64,000 nucleotides of DNA from Lucifuga dentata (GCA_014773175.1 VXCM01000474.1:253677-317676); one strand, 5' to 3'; shown: positions 37,215 to 52,532, counted from the first letter of the stretch. The notes: generated by a model not told the origin, from the letters alone. Program-made: numbers and translations.

Positions 37215-39904
37215 AGGACATTCACCGCGCATTTAGATATTTATGAAGTAGATTCATGCATTCTTTGAAAGAGGAATGTGACAAAATACTTTTTTTTTGT
37301 TTTTGTTTTTTGCAGTCACATTCATATTTAAAATTTAAAATCTTCAAATATTTTACTTGTGCACATTCAATATAAATTTGAGTCTCTTCATACACTCTAA
37401 AGCTTGTTTTGATCCTTCTTGTGAATGATGGCACCATTTAATTTGGTTCATGTTACAACCAAAACCGGATCATATAGATGGAGTTGTATGACAAAGAATA
37501 TTAAACTTGGCATCCTCCAATACTGTCAAATCTACGCTATGCCAAGTCATTCTTGGCTCAGTTTACAAACTCTCTAGCTCCTGCCACTAATTGACTTTAT
37601 TGGGCTTGTGCCACCTTAAATTATCTCTTGTTACTCCCATTCAGCATTGCTTTTGCTGTCTCCCTCTAGGTGCTTGGGATAAATTCCAAAATCCTGGTTG
37701 TAGTGTTGATGCTAATACATGGGGTACACCTTCATAGCTCGCAATGTAAAGTCATGCCAAAAAGCAATTGCATGGTGAAATATTAGTAGTGAGATGGGGC
37801 TACGAGGGCTTGCAAACTGACATTTAATGCTTGTATTTGAAATGAGACCTTAGCTAGAGTTAAGCTAAAGAGTAAGGCTAAGATACTTCTTGATGATGTG
37901 CATTGGTCTAGGTTTGTGTTGGCACTCTGCTGCTTGCCTTAAGCCGGGCACAGTGTCTGGTGTGTAAGGAGCAAGTGACACAAATTTTTGCCACAGTGCA
38001 GTTTTACTGTTGCTCAACCATCCTTAACGTGGATGTACTTAGATGTTTTGGTTTGCTCAAAAATGCTACTTTGTTCAAAAAAGTTTGAAAATCACCACTC
38101 TAAAAGAAAGTGTGAGCGATTTTGCATATCTCCAGTATGTTCTTTTTAAAGTTGTGTCATACCATGCTTTTAACTATCAGCATTTTTTTTTTTTTTAAAT
38201 CTTATGTAAACCTAACAAACACAAAAACAAACATTTGGCTCCATTTTAATGCCTTTGTTTTTATTGGAATACATGCATCTAGACAACACTCACAATTAGT
38301 GTATAATTGATGCAGTAACTGGTATATGTGCAGTAAGGACAAAAAACAAAATAATACAGAATATCCTCAATTTAGACATGACGAGTAATGTCACAGATAA
38401 GGATGATACAACATATATTGTATGGAAATTGATAACTTTTTCAATAACGGGAGAGAAGTATACTGCATAAATATGTATTTAAGTACATTAAGTCATTTGA
38501 ATATAAAAAAAAATACATTTAGCGTTAGCTTATGTTTTGCCAAAACTGTTAATATAGTAAAATAAATCCCCATATTTCTAAGATTTTATATAGTTACTTT
38601 GAGGAAAATATATTTGATCTCACAGTTTTTGACGTTAATACTTTAAATTACAACAGACATCTACAGTCCAAATCAAATTAATGACAAAACTTCTGACAAT
38701 CTGCCAGTAAACTGTATATAAACCTGCTCAATTAAACACTAACAGACAGAACAGGACACAGTATTGTTTAGATGTCTATTTAAGACTAGATTTGATACAG
38801 TAACTATATTTTACATTCACACAAACAGCCGTATTTTGGCTACATGATATGCTACATACATATATTTCGCACACAAACAGATAGTATATGACATAAAACA
38901 TCAGTTTTATTGCAAGGACGATTCTTTCACACTGCTTCATAATTGTGGAATAGTTTTGATATACATTAAGATAAAAACAGCAAGAAAAAATATATTGCAA
39001 TTTGTAAAACTTGTTTAGTTTGTAAAGAAAACAGATTCTGAAAAATTAATCTGAACAAATCAGAAACATCAATGTAAGTGCATGAATAGTTGTATCTGGA
39101 TTTCCAGTCTACCTGCAAATTATACATATATATATATTTGTTTTGGTTTATTTTTTTGTTTTTATTATTATTATTGTTTTCTACAAAATACAATGCTTAC
39201 ATTCATAATAAAATCGCTTAGATTTAATGTGTCGCTTTTCTAAGTAAGAAAATATAACCATGTCATAGGTTAAACAATATATTGTTTTGGTGGTCCATGT
39301 AAATTTCATAAAACAACATTTTTAATGATATGTTAAATTATTGTTCACAGCATACTGCAAAATATTGAGTATGTTGATACTGTCTGCACACCCACACAAA
39401 ATCGACATTTACAGAAAAATGTCAGATACTCAGATTTTTTGCAATGATCACTATACAAATTGCATAATCATTTTAATACATACATCAGAAATTCAAAGTT
39501 TGATCTTACATATATTACACACATTTATTTCGAATTTATTGTGCATGCAAGTGTGCTGTGTGTTTGCAGATCTGCCAGTGAAATTCCTTTTCATTCTCAT
39601 TGATTATGAATGATACAATTAATGCATTGTCATATGGAAAACATTGCTCTAAACTTGTGATTGGTGGATGAATTAATCACAGCTGTCAGTTCAGGTTATA
39701 CAGATCAATAATATTCACCGTTTCATTCATCATTTTTGTGTTGGTTACATATGCACAAATCTTGGATCAGCAGCAACATTGTACATGTATGTCAAGTCTG
39801 TTGGATGTGAAATGGACTGAAACATTTTTGCAAGTATTATTTTCTTTTTTTTTTTTTTCAACCAATGACGTTACAACTTTGGATTTTTAGTCAGCCCTTG
39901 AAAC

Positions 39905-39905
39905 T

Positions 39906-39952
<47 letters not shown>
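39905..39952. repeat. (TTTC)n microsatellite
   Basis: About eleven perfect tttc units, within the likely cabp7 3' UTR. Confidence 0.97.
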
Positions 39953-40004
39953 CTTAAAAGATGCCATATTATTAACATGGTATATTTAGAGTGATTGCAT
40001 TTCA

Positions 40005-40200
40005 ATCAGCACCAGAGCAACCACCTATCATGACCCTAGCAACCAATCTGAACCCCATAGAAACCACCTAGCAACCACCACAAATACTTTAGTAATCACC
40101 CTTGCAACCACTCTGAACACCATAACAACCACCCACTGACATCATAGCAACCACCCTGAACACTATAGCAACCACTTAGCAATCACATAGAAAACACCCT
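40005..40200. repeat. Degenerate minisatellite with a 'gcaaccac' core
   Basis: Tandem imperfect units built on ccatagcaaccac and ccctgaacaccatag (for example at 40072, 40103, 40145, 40165). This pattern is common in fish non-coding DNA. On the minus strand it would be transcribed as part of the cabp7 3' UTR if that UTR is long. Confidence 0.75.
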
Positions 40201-40462
40201 AAATTCAGCAGCCCTTTCTTGCTGCACAATGCAATAAACCCTCAGTCACTTTAGAACTGCACTTTCTAGTGCTGTATATTTAGTGCTTATATAGCTGAGC
40301 TGATCTTTCATCATTTTATCTGTTGGATCAATTGACTTATAATAATATAATTGTGATTATAATAATGATGAAAAACTCACAAAATCACAGGTTATGATTT
40401 GCTCTTCACTGTCCATCCTTGTGTCCCTTTTCACTGGCTGGACGATGCGCTGAGACTTTTAT

Positions 40463-41389
40463 TCACTTCATTCCTCTTCGCAGCATTTGATTTGCTGCTA
40501 TGAGCATAACGCTGATGATGAACGCAATGGCGAAGGCACAAATCAAACTTTTCCGCACGCATGTGTGTTTTTCCTGTTGTGTTGGGCTTGCTGTGGAAAG
40601 ATTCAGAGAACAATATGAGCAGATGTCAATAGACAGCGTGAGTGTTTTGGTAGAGTTTTAGAAATCAACGAGACATACTGTCGATGGCCACGTGACACTC
40701 TTGACTGTTGAGGTGTCTCTCCTCAGTCATGATGATGTTCTCAATGTCTTTCATAGTGAGGTGGTCACGAAAGGTGTCATAAAGCAATCTCTTCAGCTCA
40801 TCCACAGTCAGTTTCTGCATGTCACACTGAGATGAGAAATAACAATAATACATCTTTATTGCAAGAAAATCTATTTGCAGGTCAGCAATAAGCAGTGGAT
40901 GTAATGTGTAGCTGCTAGATATGGAAGTCAGTAACTGTGTGAGTATTCAGCTGACCAATGCGACCAATCCAGTATCAGATTTTCAGCAAAATCACAGATT
41001 GAAATAAATTATTTATAGATTATTAATGCAAAAAAAGAAAGAAAGAAAGATATATATGTATACTGTACATGAAGAACAGAGATCCTGCTGAAACAAAGTC
41101 TGTCATAATTGTTAGAACACCGGTGTAGTCCAATTGCAAATAATGCTAATTTAAGAAATATCAGACATGCAATTAAGAATGTACTGCATGATGTCATACT
41201 GTAATTTAAATCTTCATTCAGTAATGTTGGCATGACAATTATACAACCACCAAAACTACCAAACCACTAAAAAACAAAAAAAAAAAAAAANCAAAAAAAA
41301 AAAACATAAAAGCCCTCAGGAAAACTCAAGAGGAAAGAGAATGCACTCATTCTCATTAAGTCAGATAGAGGAAAATATATAGACTTGAT

Positions 41390-41433
<44 letters not shown>

Positions 41434-44400
41434 TGTACCTTCCAAAACACAGAATCAAAGTCCGCTCCATGGAACTTATCAGGCATTCCAGTGGCTGAAA
41501 GTTTTGGCCCAAGCAACGTGACAAATTCTTCAAAGCCAACCTGACCATCACCTGAGCAGTCAAAGATACCAACATCTCACTGAATGCATCATCTGTTATT
41601 AAGTGCTGAGAGAAAGAGAAAGTGTAAAATGTACCATCAGTGTCAAGTCTCTGAATGATGACCTCCAGCTCCACCTCATTGGGCATGTAGCCCAGCGAGC
41701 GCATGGCCATTCCCAACTCCTGCTTTGAGATGAAGCCATTCCCATCTCGATCAAATACTTTGAATGCCTCACGGATTTCTATGGGAGGAAGAAGAGCGAT
41801 AAATGTCATAAAAGAGGAGAAGAAGGAGACAGAGAACAAGGCAAGCAGAGGTAGGACTCATCTGTGGCTTTAGATACTGTTCTTTTGGTCTGTCAATCCT
41901 AAATAGATAGACAGATAGAAAATGTATAATAGGTAGACATATGAATGGAAAATAAGGACACCAAAGACGAAGCATTCTGAGATTTGCACAGGATGCCTAA
42001 ATAATGATTTTGAGACATAATTTGCTGGAACATAACCCAAGCCCACATGGCATACTGTATCTTCTTCTCCATTTGTTTTGCATTGCATGGAAAAAATACT
42101 GTAACTGTATTTTCTTGAGTAATTAATGTGTTCTACCAAAATGGCAACAGCTGTGCATGTAAATAAACTTCTTTCCTAAGTGATCTTCCTATCCATCTGT
42201 TTTTTGTTTTTTTTTTGTTTTTTTTTTAAAATAGTTTTCAGTATGATCTGAGATGTTTCAGTGGCTGACNTTTTTTTTTTGTTTTTTTTTTAAAATAGTT
42301 TTCAGTATGATCTGAGATGTTTCAGTGGCTGACTGGATGATTTTCTTCTGTATCTATCACATTACAGAATATGCCTAGTCTAGTTGCTGTCATATTCACC
42401 TCTCTGTTACTGTAACCACTCATACACGTTACTGTATGCAACAGCACAGCTGTCATCATCATATCCAGGAGGCCATGGTCTGTTTTAGGCAGACATACTG
42501 GTTACAGCCAAAACCTTTAGTGTGACCTTGAACCAAAAAAAAAAAAAAAAAAAAAATCCAAGTGAAATACACAGATAAAAAGAAAACAAAGGAATAACAC
42601 AACATGACTTGTTGCGATTTCAAGCTTGACATCACAAAAACCTGCGACTTCATTATGGGTATGTGGACTTTTTAAACCACTGAGTACCCGACTGGTTCAA
42701 ATCCTGCATCTCCTGCTTTGTCAGGGCTTTATTCACACTGACTTTGCCTCTCTTGACTTTGTGACTTGTCAGCCAAGTCATGGTCAGTGAACAGAACAAA
42801 GCAAATCCCCTTTTCCTTCTGATCTGCTCCAAATAATGCCTGCCTTCTCAATTTCCTCAGACTACAAAAAAGCACCTCCTCCTCTGTGCCACCTTTCAGT
42901 CCACTGACAAAGATATTCTTCACTCCTGCAAAGGCTCCTACTTTAATCCCTTCCTCTCTAACATCCCTTTTCAGCTGGACTGTGGTGCCATTAATGACGG
43001 ACGACCTGGCCGCCGTTACCTTCCTCCTCAACTGAAATAAATAGACTGCTGCAACAGCTTGTTCACAGCAACAACAACAAAGTAAGTGTGAATATTAAAC
43101 TACTCAATGAAACTTTCATGGGCTCATCTTTATTCAGTCATGAACCAGAATAAATTGAATGGTTGCTCAGCCTCAACTAAAAGCGTTGTCCTATGTTTCA
43201 GGATGACTAGATGATGAGGACAATAAACTGTGACAGAAGGCAGTAAGCCTTCTAGCCTATTTGTTAATATTTGGTATTTAGTAAAACAAAGCCATAAACA
43301 CTGCTATTTGGCTCCTGTCCTCACTCCGCATTAGAGTATTCTGTTTGAAGTGATAAAAAGAGCAGCCGCACATCAAAGGCACAGAACCTCAGACAGTCTT
43401 TTTGATCTAGACACTCAAATATATGAGAATCTTCCATGCACACTCAGTAGTCATCTGTGTTTACTGTTATAGTGTTTGCATGTTATTCCTAATATAGCTG
43501 ATTATTAATCAAGCTATATAAAGCTAAAACTGAACTATCGGGAAGTGGTGAACACTGGCCTTATAGAAGGGTACAATACGAGACTAGATAAGACAAGATG
43601 AGATGAGACAAGATGGAAGGAGATCAAATGAGATGAGATGAGACAAGATGAAATGGAGATAAGCCAAGACAAGACGAGACCAGATGAGATGAGACGAGAT
43701 AAGATGAGACCAGATGAGATGAGATAAGATGAGACCAGATAGGAAAAGATGAGAAAGATGAGATGAGACCAGATGAGATGAGATGAGACAAGATGAGATG
43801 AGACGAGAAAGGCGAGCCAAGGTGAGACCAGATAAGATGAGATGAGGCAAGACAAGACGAGATGAGACCAGATAAGATGAGACAAGACAAAATGGACCAA
43901 ACAAAAATGCATATTGCATATATGATATACAACATAAATGATAAAAAAAAAAAAAATAGCAATGCATGAACAGTGATAACCCTTTACAGTAAAAAGAAGA
44001 ATAGGAAAGATGCAGAATAAACAAGAAGAAAAGCGAAAAGCTCATCCATTCTATCATGAAGCTGAAGTTTTGTATATGATAGAATATTTCGTGTTATGTG
44101 ACCATCTCCTGAGCCAAGAGCATTGGATGAACTTCTTGTGCATCAAAAAATGCAATTAGAACAGGTGCCACTGCCACCAAGAAACCAAGCTTGCATGAGA
44201 GTGTGTGACAGCAACCAGCTGTGATTTGCATGCAAGCACACGATTGGACCGAGCATTGCCCGTCCATGTCATGTGTAAGTGAGAGACTTCAATTTACAAG
44301 TGATGGCTTACAGCAGCAACATTGTGGAAAAAAAAGAAATAGCTACAAGCAGCCACTCTTAGGTTCAGCCTCTGAGGACCTTCTGGGCAAACAACATCAC

Positions 44401-47400
44401 TTATGGAAAAGTCAACATCGCAGCATATCAAACATAACACTTTTTCTAAGTTACAGCCAGCAGTTGTGCTTGAGTTTGTATTATCTTCCTTTAGCACCAC
44501 CTTGGATTCAGTGTCATGACCTTTGGTGCCAGTGACGAGTAATGAATTCACGGAGCCAGTGGAGCAGTGGGTAGACTACTGATTGTTTTACCCAGGAAGA
44601 CAGAACATTTTAATAGTCCAGAAATGCAACAACTAGGGACACAATCTTTCCTTCTATATCAAATCAGAATGTCGCAAAATATCACACATAATTCATAAAT
44701 CAAGATTAAAAGATTAAATTCTTAGACTCTACAATGTCTATATTTTTGCCATTTTCATACTCCATAAACAAAGCAGATTCTTTAATTTAAATTATCTATA
44801 CTGTACTTGTTTATAGGAGGCCAGCATTTACTAAATTGATGTTTTAAATTTGATTCAGATATTGGACACACTTTAGAATTTTATTTTGAATGTGCAGGCC
44901 AAACATATTTTAACCAAGATTTTCCATTAGTCATGTACACATTTTCATATTCTCATGATTTTGATTTGGTTACCATGTGGTAACTAATGCAAACTACAGC
45001 CTGTTGTGTTGTGAGGACAATATATATGTATCCCTAAAACAAAGATGCCAACTACACAAGTAGAAAAGTCACCTTTGTTGTATGAAAGCAAATCTATAAA
45101 AGTGAATTCTGAGGTTCAGCTTAAAGGATTTAACAGACTCAGCTTTTCTTCTACTGTGTGAATGTAGAAAGCAGGAAATCTTGTAATCCTTGATCAAAGG
45201 ATCTAAACAACCTGCCGTGATTTCAAGGTGCAACAGCTCAGTTATGTAAGTCAGGGGCAGGCCATGCAAAACCTTTTATGTAATTATGCAAATAATTAAT
45301 TTTATATTTCATAAGCAGTCAGTGAAAGAATGTTTGCAAGGAAGCAAAAGGTGCACATGACTAAACATTTCCGCAGTAGTTGTAGCTCAAAATAGCCAAT
45401 AGCAACAGCAAACTGTTAGGCAGGAAGGAATTTCACGACACTTTAATACAGTAAACAGGCAAATCATTAATAGTAGTATGAGATAAATTCCAGCGCGTGC
45501 AAGTGACAACAGCTGAGGAGACGAAACAGATTGGTCATTAAAGATGCAGGAGTGTTTTGTACATTGTGTAGGAAATGGCTAGGACAGGAACGGAGAGCCA
45601 AAAACAAAACGTGATGTGGGACCAAATCTTTCACAGAGTGGAAGTTCAGAGTCAAGTAAAGGGTAAGAACATACAAGGTCATGAGTGTATGCACAATGCT
45701 GCATACAACCACAAAAAATAGTTAGAAACTGACTCAAGTTAGTGCGAAAAAGGAAACCTAGGCATTTAGGAAAACATTTCTGTGAAATATGCTTTATGAA
45801 TAAATTAGATCTTGAATTCTGAACCACAAAGGTCCATTCTTGTCAATAGCATGATGGTGGTTATAACCTTCACCATGCATATTAGCAGGACGTAAAAATA
45901 AACCTGATTCACTTCAGGTAAAACAAATTAATCTCTTGAATGACTCAAAACTCTGTCAGATACTAACCTAACAGAGGCAGCATTATCTGAAATGGTGGTT
46001 TGTGAAATGTATGAATAATTTTATGCACTGTGCTTCGAGCGTGTGGCTACTTTTTTTCTAAATCTGTGTGTAATCTCGCTTGTTTCTGTCAATGTGCACC
46101 TTTTCCTTCCAGATGATCAGTGCTGCATCAACTTGTGGGAATATTGTTGTTTTTCTTTCTTTCCTTTATGGCACAGAAATTTGATTTTGGGGAAACACAA
46201 GCTAAGGTATCATTTCTTTTTTCCATTCATATTGTGGCTTCAACTGTCCCGTGTTACAAATGCTGGAAGACTGGGTCACTTGAGGCAAATATTGGAGATC
46301 AATTGATATTGAATGATGCTACATGACGCTGTTTTTGGAGATTACTGGAGCAAAATATGACCAATTCATCAAATTTCACTGTGAAAGGGCAAAAAATGAA
46401 ATATTGACTAACAATTTCATGGCAGGTTGGAGCAACAGCTGCCAACAGAATTATGATCCTGATTGTTTCCTGGAAAACAAACAGGCTTGTTGATGTTTAT
46501 TTATTCTTTTACACAGACATCCATTGAGCTGTTTGCTTTAGATTATTTGTTATCTGTTGACACCTTTGTCTTTCATTTATCATCTCCGTAAAATGGGCAT
46601 CCTCTTCCTCAGCTCACAGTTTACATTTTTGACCCAGTAGAAAATCCAATCGGGTTTGACAAAGATATTGGCTTAATAATAATCTTTACCCGTCAGCACT
46701 GAGTTCTTGATTTCAGAGATGAATATAAATACATTAGCCTTTGAAGGTTGTTTATAAAAGGGACAAATAGGGCACCGATACGTACATCACCATATATAAT
46801 GAACTGCCATTATTAAATGCATCTATTCTTTAGCTTAAAAAATGTGGTAGAAACTCAAAACTTATATAGTTAAATTTGTATACTAAGTTAATGGAGTTAC
46901 TGCATGCACCTACTGTAGAGCCTCAGATTTATGAAATGAACAATGGCAAAATAAATTATGTTAATATCTTCTGTTTGATGTGAACATAGATGTTGATCCA
47001 TCATTTAAGTTTATGCATCCAGGAGTCCATTTTTGATGATGGAACAGCAAACCAAAATGGTCTCCTGTTTGAGAATTAATAAGAATAGAAATTATTTATT
47101 TTTTTTTTTTCATTTTTTAAAAGTTTTTTGTGTGAAAATGGCAAAGAAGAAAAATTTGAAATGTAATGTAATTATGGCCTGGTGAGGCATTCTGTAGTGT
47201 TTGGTGGCTTTATATTAGGTTCAATATATGACAACAGCTTAATTCTTCCAGCATACATTTGTCTTAAATCATCCAAACTTGTCAACCCTTATAGAATTTG
47301 CAAGTGAGTTAAAACATTGGAATAACTAGATTCCATTGTATTTGCACTGTATCCTATCATATTTGTGAATGAACCCCATGAAGACAGGATGTACATTGTG

Positions 47401-50400
47401 CTGTTTGAGCACAATGTGTATCTACTATACTGTCCATTTACTGTACGTGGAAGTGATTTTAACCCAAACAACAGAAATTCTTTAAAGTCTTGGTAGTTTC
47501 TTTTGTTGTGTCACCACTTCTTTTTTTTATGCCTATTAAGAAAAAGTCCTTCATAAATCAAAATGTACTGTAGTTCACTCTGAATCTCTAGAACTGATTG
47601 CACCTCCTTGTCTATTGTAATTCTGTTTACTATAACTGAACATGTTGTAAAAGCATAATTCACCCTGAGATGTCTAAAAACAAACACAAGAGAATTTTTG
47701 CATGTAGACTATATCATCATCTCTTATTAGAACTCCTTTATGTTACTTGTACATTTTGTTAAATTTGGCATTTCACTTTCTGCTGTAATATATTGCGCTA
47801 GCTCTGCAGTCTCATTCTCCTGTGTTTTTTGATGTGAATTTGTCCAGATCTCCGTTGTTTGAGATAGGAGTGGCTGTGTGATATTAGCTCCAGTCGGACC
47901 CTTCAGTCCCCAGCAGACGTACTCTTCAATTTATTTGCTGTAGCTTTTGATTTGAATCTTTGTGGGTTACTTGACCTTCAGAGTTTCTGAGCACTCAGTG
48001 ATATTGACGGACTTTGTCTGCATAGATTTTATACTTTTGCCCGACAGCCAGTTAGGTTTTCCTCCTTTTTTTTTTTCCCTTTGNATAGATTTTATACTTT
48101 TGCCCGACAGCCAGTTAGGTTTTCCTCCTTTTTTTTTTTCCCTTTGTGTCCTCTAGGTAATGCTTTTCCAGGATGATGTCAATTAAATATTGCTGCTGTG
48201 TGAATAAATCAAATGAATACCTTTGAATGTGGACAAGGAGAAATGAAGGGCACATATAATTAACAGCTTGTTGTGACAGATTCTCCCCCGCCTACACACA
48301 CACTGTCGTACTGCCAGTTGTCCAACATTTGATCTTTACCCAATGATGCTAAGCTATGTTGATCAAAACTATGAATGTTTCTGGATGGAAAATAAACATC
48401 TGGCATTTGTCTTTGTAAAATCGGGCAACTTCCACTATTCTGCATTTCTGCACAACAGCAACAATGACAAAACATCGAGTATCATTATGAAGTCATTTTA
48501 TCTCTTCCCTATTGGTATGCAGTGAAAATATCAGCAGCCACCCAGGAATCATGAATATGAATACATTATTTAATAACATGATGAAGTTAGATACATTGGC
48601 ATTGTCAGCTGAACAGGTGTCAGCTGACAAACCTGATCAGTTTCTCAAGAGCACAGACAGTCACCAACCACAAAAAAAAAAAAAAACCNAAAAAAAAAAA
48701 AAAACCTAATATCAGTGTTTCACCACATTTCACTATGCAGATGGATGTAATGGTGATATATTTTTAAAAACTTCACTGATTTTAGCTTTAACACTGACAA
48801 ATGGCCTCCATTAAGCCACAATACCCAAACCTGGCAGTCAGCTCTGGAGGATCTTATGGCGTTTAAAGCGAAAATGTTACTGTCAAAGAAATCCCAATTC
48901 ACTGAACAGGGACGAACTTAAATTCAAAGATGTTTGACATGTGTTTAGGATCTTCCATGGCTTAGCTCCTCAACTGTGTGACTGTTTTCGAGGTACACAG
49001 AGTAAATCTGCTGCCAGATGAGACTTTACAATTGCCAGTAAGACAGTCAGCACACAGTCTGCACCAACCATCACTCATTCTCAACCTGCTGTAATCTTAA
49101 AGAAGATATAACTGTTTTCAACTTTATATCTAAACAAACAATTTAAGGCCTGAACACAACCAATTTTAGTCTTATGCCTAAATGCAACCATCCACCATAG
49201 TTCTGCCAGTGGGTTAGATCAATAATTTTGTGTCACAGAATGGATCTAATAAATGTGTTATATGCTGTTTAGTTTTGGCATTGTTGTAATAGATTTGTAT
49301 ATGTGTATGAGTTTTTACCTGGCCAGGTAAAACATTGGGAAAGTAGCCTTAAGTGGCAATTCAGGGAATTACCATAAATGTCTATTAACATGCAGTATCT
49401 TTGTGAACCTAAGCTGGGATCTAGACATTGGTAAGTTGTAGATATCATTACTTCCCACTTTCCATTGTTGGAATTGATAAAAAATGTTCTGTAATTTCTT
49501 CTGTTAAGAAGGATAAGCATTTGGACTGAACAGACAGATGATATGAAGAAAGACTTCTCACATAATGCTTTGATAGTGATTAGAATAAGAAACAGGAAAT
49601 AAAGAGAGTTCTGTGTGCCAGAGCTGATGACATCCATCACGGTTAAGCAATCATTTCTTGAGGAAATAATGGATTTATGCTGTGAAACCAAATAACAACC
49701 TTATGGCTTTTCTCCTTCAGGTGATGCAGTGATCAGAAGTATTTGAAGCTGCCTACTTATTCAGCATAAGAAAAATAGAGATGTAGGAACTGACCCCTGA
49801 AACATAAAAAGCAAATGAAAAAATTTGTATGAAGACGGATAAACTGATTGTCATAAATACAGATCAATGTCTTTTCCAGATTTCCTGTAGCATTAATAGT
49901 TCAAAGGCTTAACAGACATGCAAATTAGCGTTAACTTCTCTTTTAAAAGCAATCAATAAAACATGCCAGGCATTTATAAATGAGGGAACATGGTTGCATA
50001 ACACTATTTGCCCTTAATGGCACATTAAATCTGGCACTGTCTTGTATGAATTNCCCCCCTTCATTTCTTTATTTATCCTTTTAAGAACTAGGATATGCTG
50101 TGTACTCCAGAGTGTGTATAAAGGAGTTATGGTGATGCACACGGTTGTTCTGTGTGTAATTTTACTGCAGAACCATGCCATTTGTAAGCACAGAAGACAA
50201 CAGCTTTGCATACAAAGTGGAAGATGATCTCCATGCCACTTCAGTGGCTGATGTCTGGAGGATTCTCCTACTGGCAATGAACCATAAATATGTTCACAGC
50301 CTCGTCAGTAAATCTACCAGGACTGGATACAAACTAGAAGAGACCTCCAACCAGTGAAACTGCCAGGAAGTCACCATAAAGTCTTTAATCTATTCCAACA

Positions 50401-52492
50401 CATGTGCAATTCCTGTATCTGTCAAATCATGAATTATGGCCTGTACTTCACTGCTAGAGTTCTGATGTTGATAGAGTATGGATGCATTTTTATTGTGTTA
50501 TCATGAAATGAGGTGGCATCTTATGCTGAATTCAACTTAAACTTGGAACTCGGTATTTATGACTTCTGACTGGTAAAAGTAAAAACAAAACAAAACAAAA
50601 CAAAAAAAACAACAAAAAACCAAAATGTGCCAAAACATGGATTTACTTGGAAAATCTGGCAAGGTTCCTCAACCCTGAGTTCAATATTGTCTTTGCAATA
50701 TGCTCACACCATAAACAGTAATTTCTCTATTTATAAATGAGTGTTTAGAACCATTTTCTTTAAATCAGTCAGCAGACACAGTAACAGGTTAAAAATGAAA
50801 AGGTAAATAGCTAATAAATGTTAAAATGGAGCTTCTTTCAGTTTGACAGAGCAAATAAAACAAAAGTTTTCCTGAGGCATCCATGTTGTCTCCCACTTTG
50901 TTCGCTCGAACGTACAATGGTCATAATGATGACGTAATTCTGAGTTACGACTTCCGAGAAACAACAAGTGCAGCATTAATTGTGGTTGGCGCGGTCTAAT
51001 TATTAAAATCAATTATTGATAGAATATTTAAAAATAGAAATAGAAAATTTCTTTTTTATACATTTATGTAAATTACTTACATAAATTACTTTATGTAAGT
51101 AATTTACAAAGACAGCCAAATATTAGAATCTTGAATATGTTCCAAATTTCATTGTTGTTTTCAGAGGTGTTTCATTATATGATAAGACTTTGTTATGTAT
51201 AAATAGGAGTACGCTAATTAGGCTGTAGGAGAAATTTAAATCATTAGTAGTCAAAGTATCGTGATGTATTTATTTATTTATCCCAGTCGTTCATGAATAA
51301 TGTGCTGAACTTGACTTTGGACCTCGTTTTTAATATTCTGCTCATTAAATGGGGATTCACTTGGCACAGCATTAGGTCCACACAGACATTTACAAAATGC
51401 TGCCTGTTACACAGAGGAGAAACACACTCCTTGAGTTTTTGATAGATATGTCTGAGGAATATGTAAATATAGTGATAATGTCATAAAGAGACTGAAACCA
51501 AAAATACAGCATCAAAAGCTTAGAGGTCATTTTTGAGTAATTAATTAGATTTTGCTTACATTTTAACAGGTACATATCGGTGATGGAATTATTTTTATAC
51601 ATTACTTGTACTGTATTATCAATGGAGCCTAAACTGATTAAAATCTTATCACAGTGAGAATGCTTTCACAATACAATGCCCAAGGTTAATAATTTCAAAG
51701 ACTTCATCATTAAATCTCAAACCAACCGAGATTTGGTGGACAAATTTATCGAGCTGAAATTAATTACAGTCTCATTATAGACTATTATAGAAAATAGAGC
51801 CCAAGATTAGAAAACATAAATTCTGATATACATTGTAATCTAAGTTGATTGACAGATGTATCCTGAATTATTTATATGAAATAGTGATACATTTTCTTTT
51901 GCAGTAGTGATAACTTGAATACATATCACGGTTTATGACACCTGCATGATGCAAAGTAAAGAAAGGGCAGGGAGTCTTGCCACTGACCTACCCACTTAGG
52001 AAGCCATCTGCTCAAAGAATATTCCCCAGAAACTCTGCAGCTCTTTAAAGAGCTTCAACTTTACTTAGCCTGTCTTCATAAAACCCCATGCAAACACTCA
52101 TCTCCTCATCCAGTGGAAGTTTCTGTTATCCTGCAACTTATAATTCCTGGAGGTTTTTCCACATCACTTCACCATTAGCAGTTAAAACACTGAGGGGAAG
52201 AGCAGATAAGGTAGACTACCAAAAGTGGAGATTAAACACCGGAGGTGGTGCTCCATGTCAAATCATATGCCACAACACAAATTATCTCAAACAATACATA
52301 ACATCCCAAAACCCCTAAGAGACATCAGTTCTGGTTTTATCTGTCTTATGGATATAGGTTGCTGGGCATTTTATTCTCTGATAACTCATTAAGCATGGGC
52401 TGCAGACTAGTATGAAATACTAATTACAGCAACCAAGATAACACAGAAAATTAAGTATTCATACAGACTGCCATTGGGCCACAAAAATATGT

Positions 52493-52532
<40 letters not shown>

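Larger units (their letters stand above)
37215..40462. other. zmat5-cabp7 convergent intergenic region / 3' UTRs
   Basis: No exon seen. On the minus strand a candidate AATAAA (tttatt on the plus strand, 38260-38265) could end the cabp7 transcript, giving a 3' UTR of about 2.2 kb; 38.3-39.9 kb is uniformly AT-rich, as in long neuronal 3' UTRs. A (TTTC)n microsatellite (39905-39952) and a degenerate minisatellite (40005-40200) lie just past the cabp7 stop codon. The zmat5 3' UTR end is not clear. Confidence 0.45.

Noticed and set aside
42685..42710. tRNA-like B box (ggttcaaatcc)
   Set aside because: The T-arm stem would mispair, there is no matching A box or acceptor stem, and the bases fall in the hnRNP-like pseudogene.
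43535..44057. Three long overlapping minus-strand ORFs rich in Ser, Leu, His and Ile
   Set aside because: They are read-through of the gagatgagac minisatellite, open in several frames at once because the repeat lacks stops.
50042..50357. Two short plus-strand ORFs in cabp7 intron 1
   Set aside because: No splice context, no domain, and one crosses an N join.
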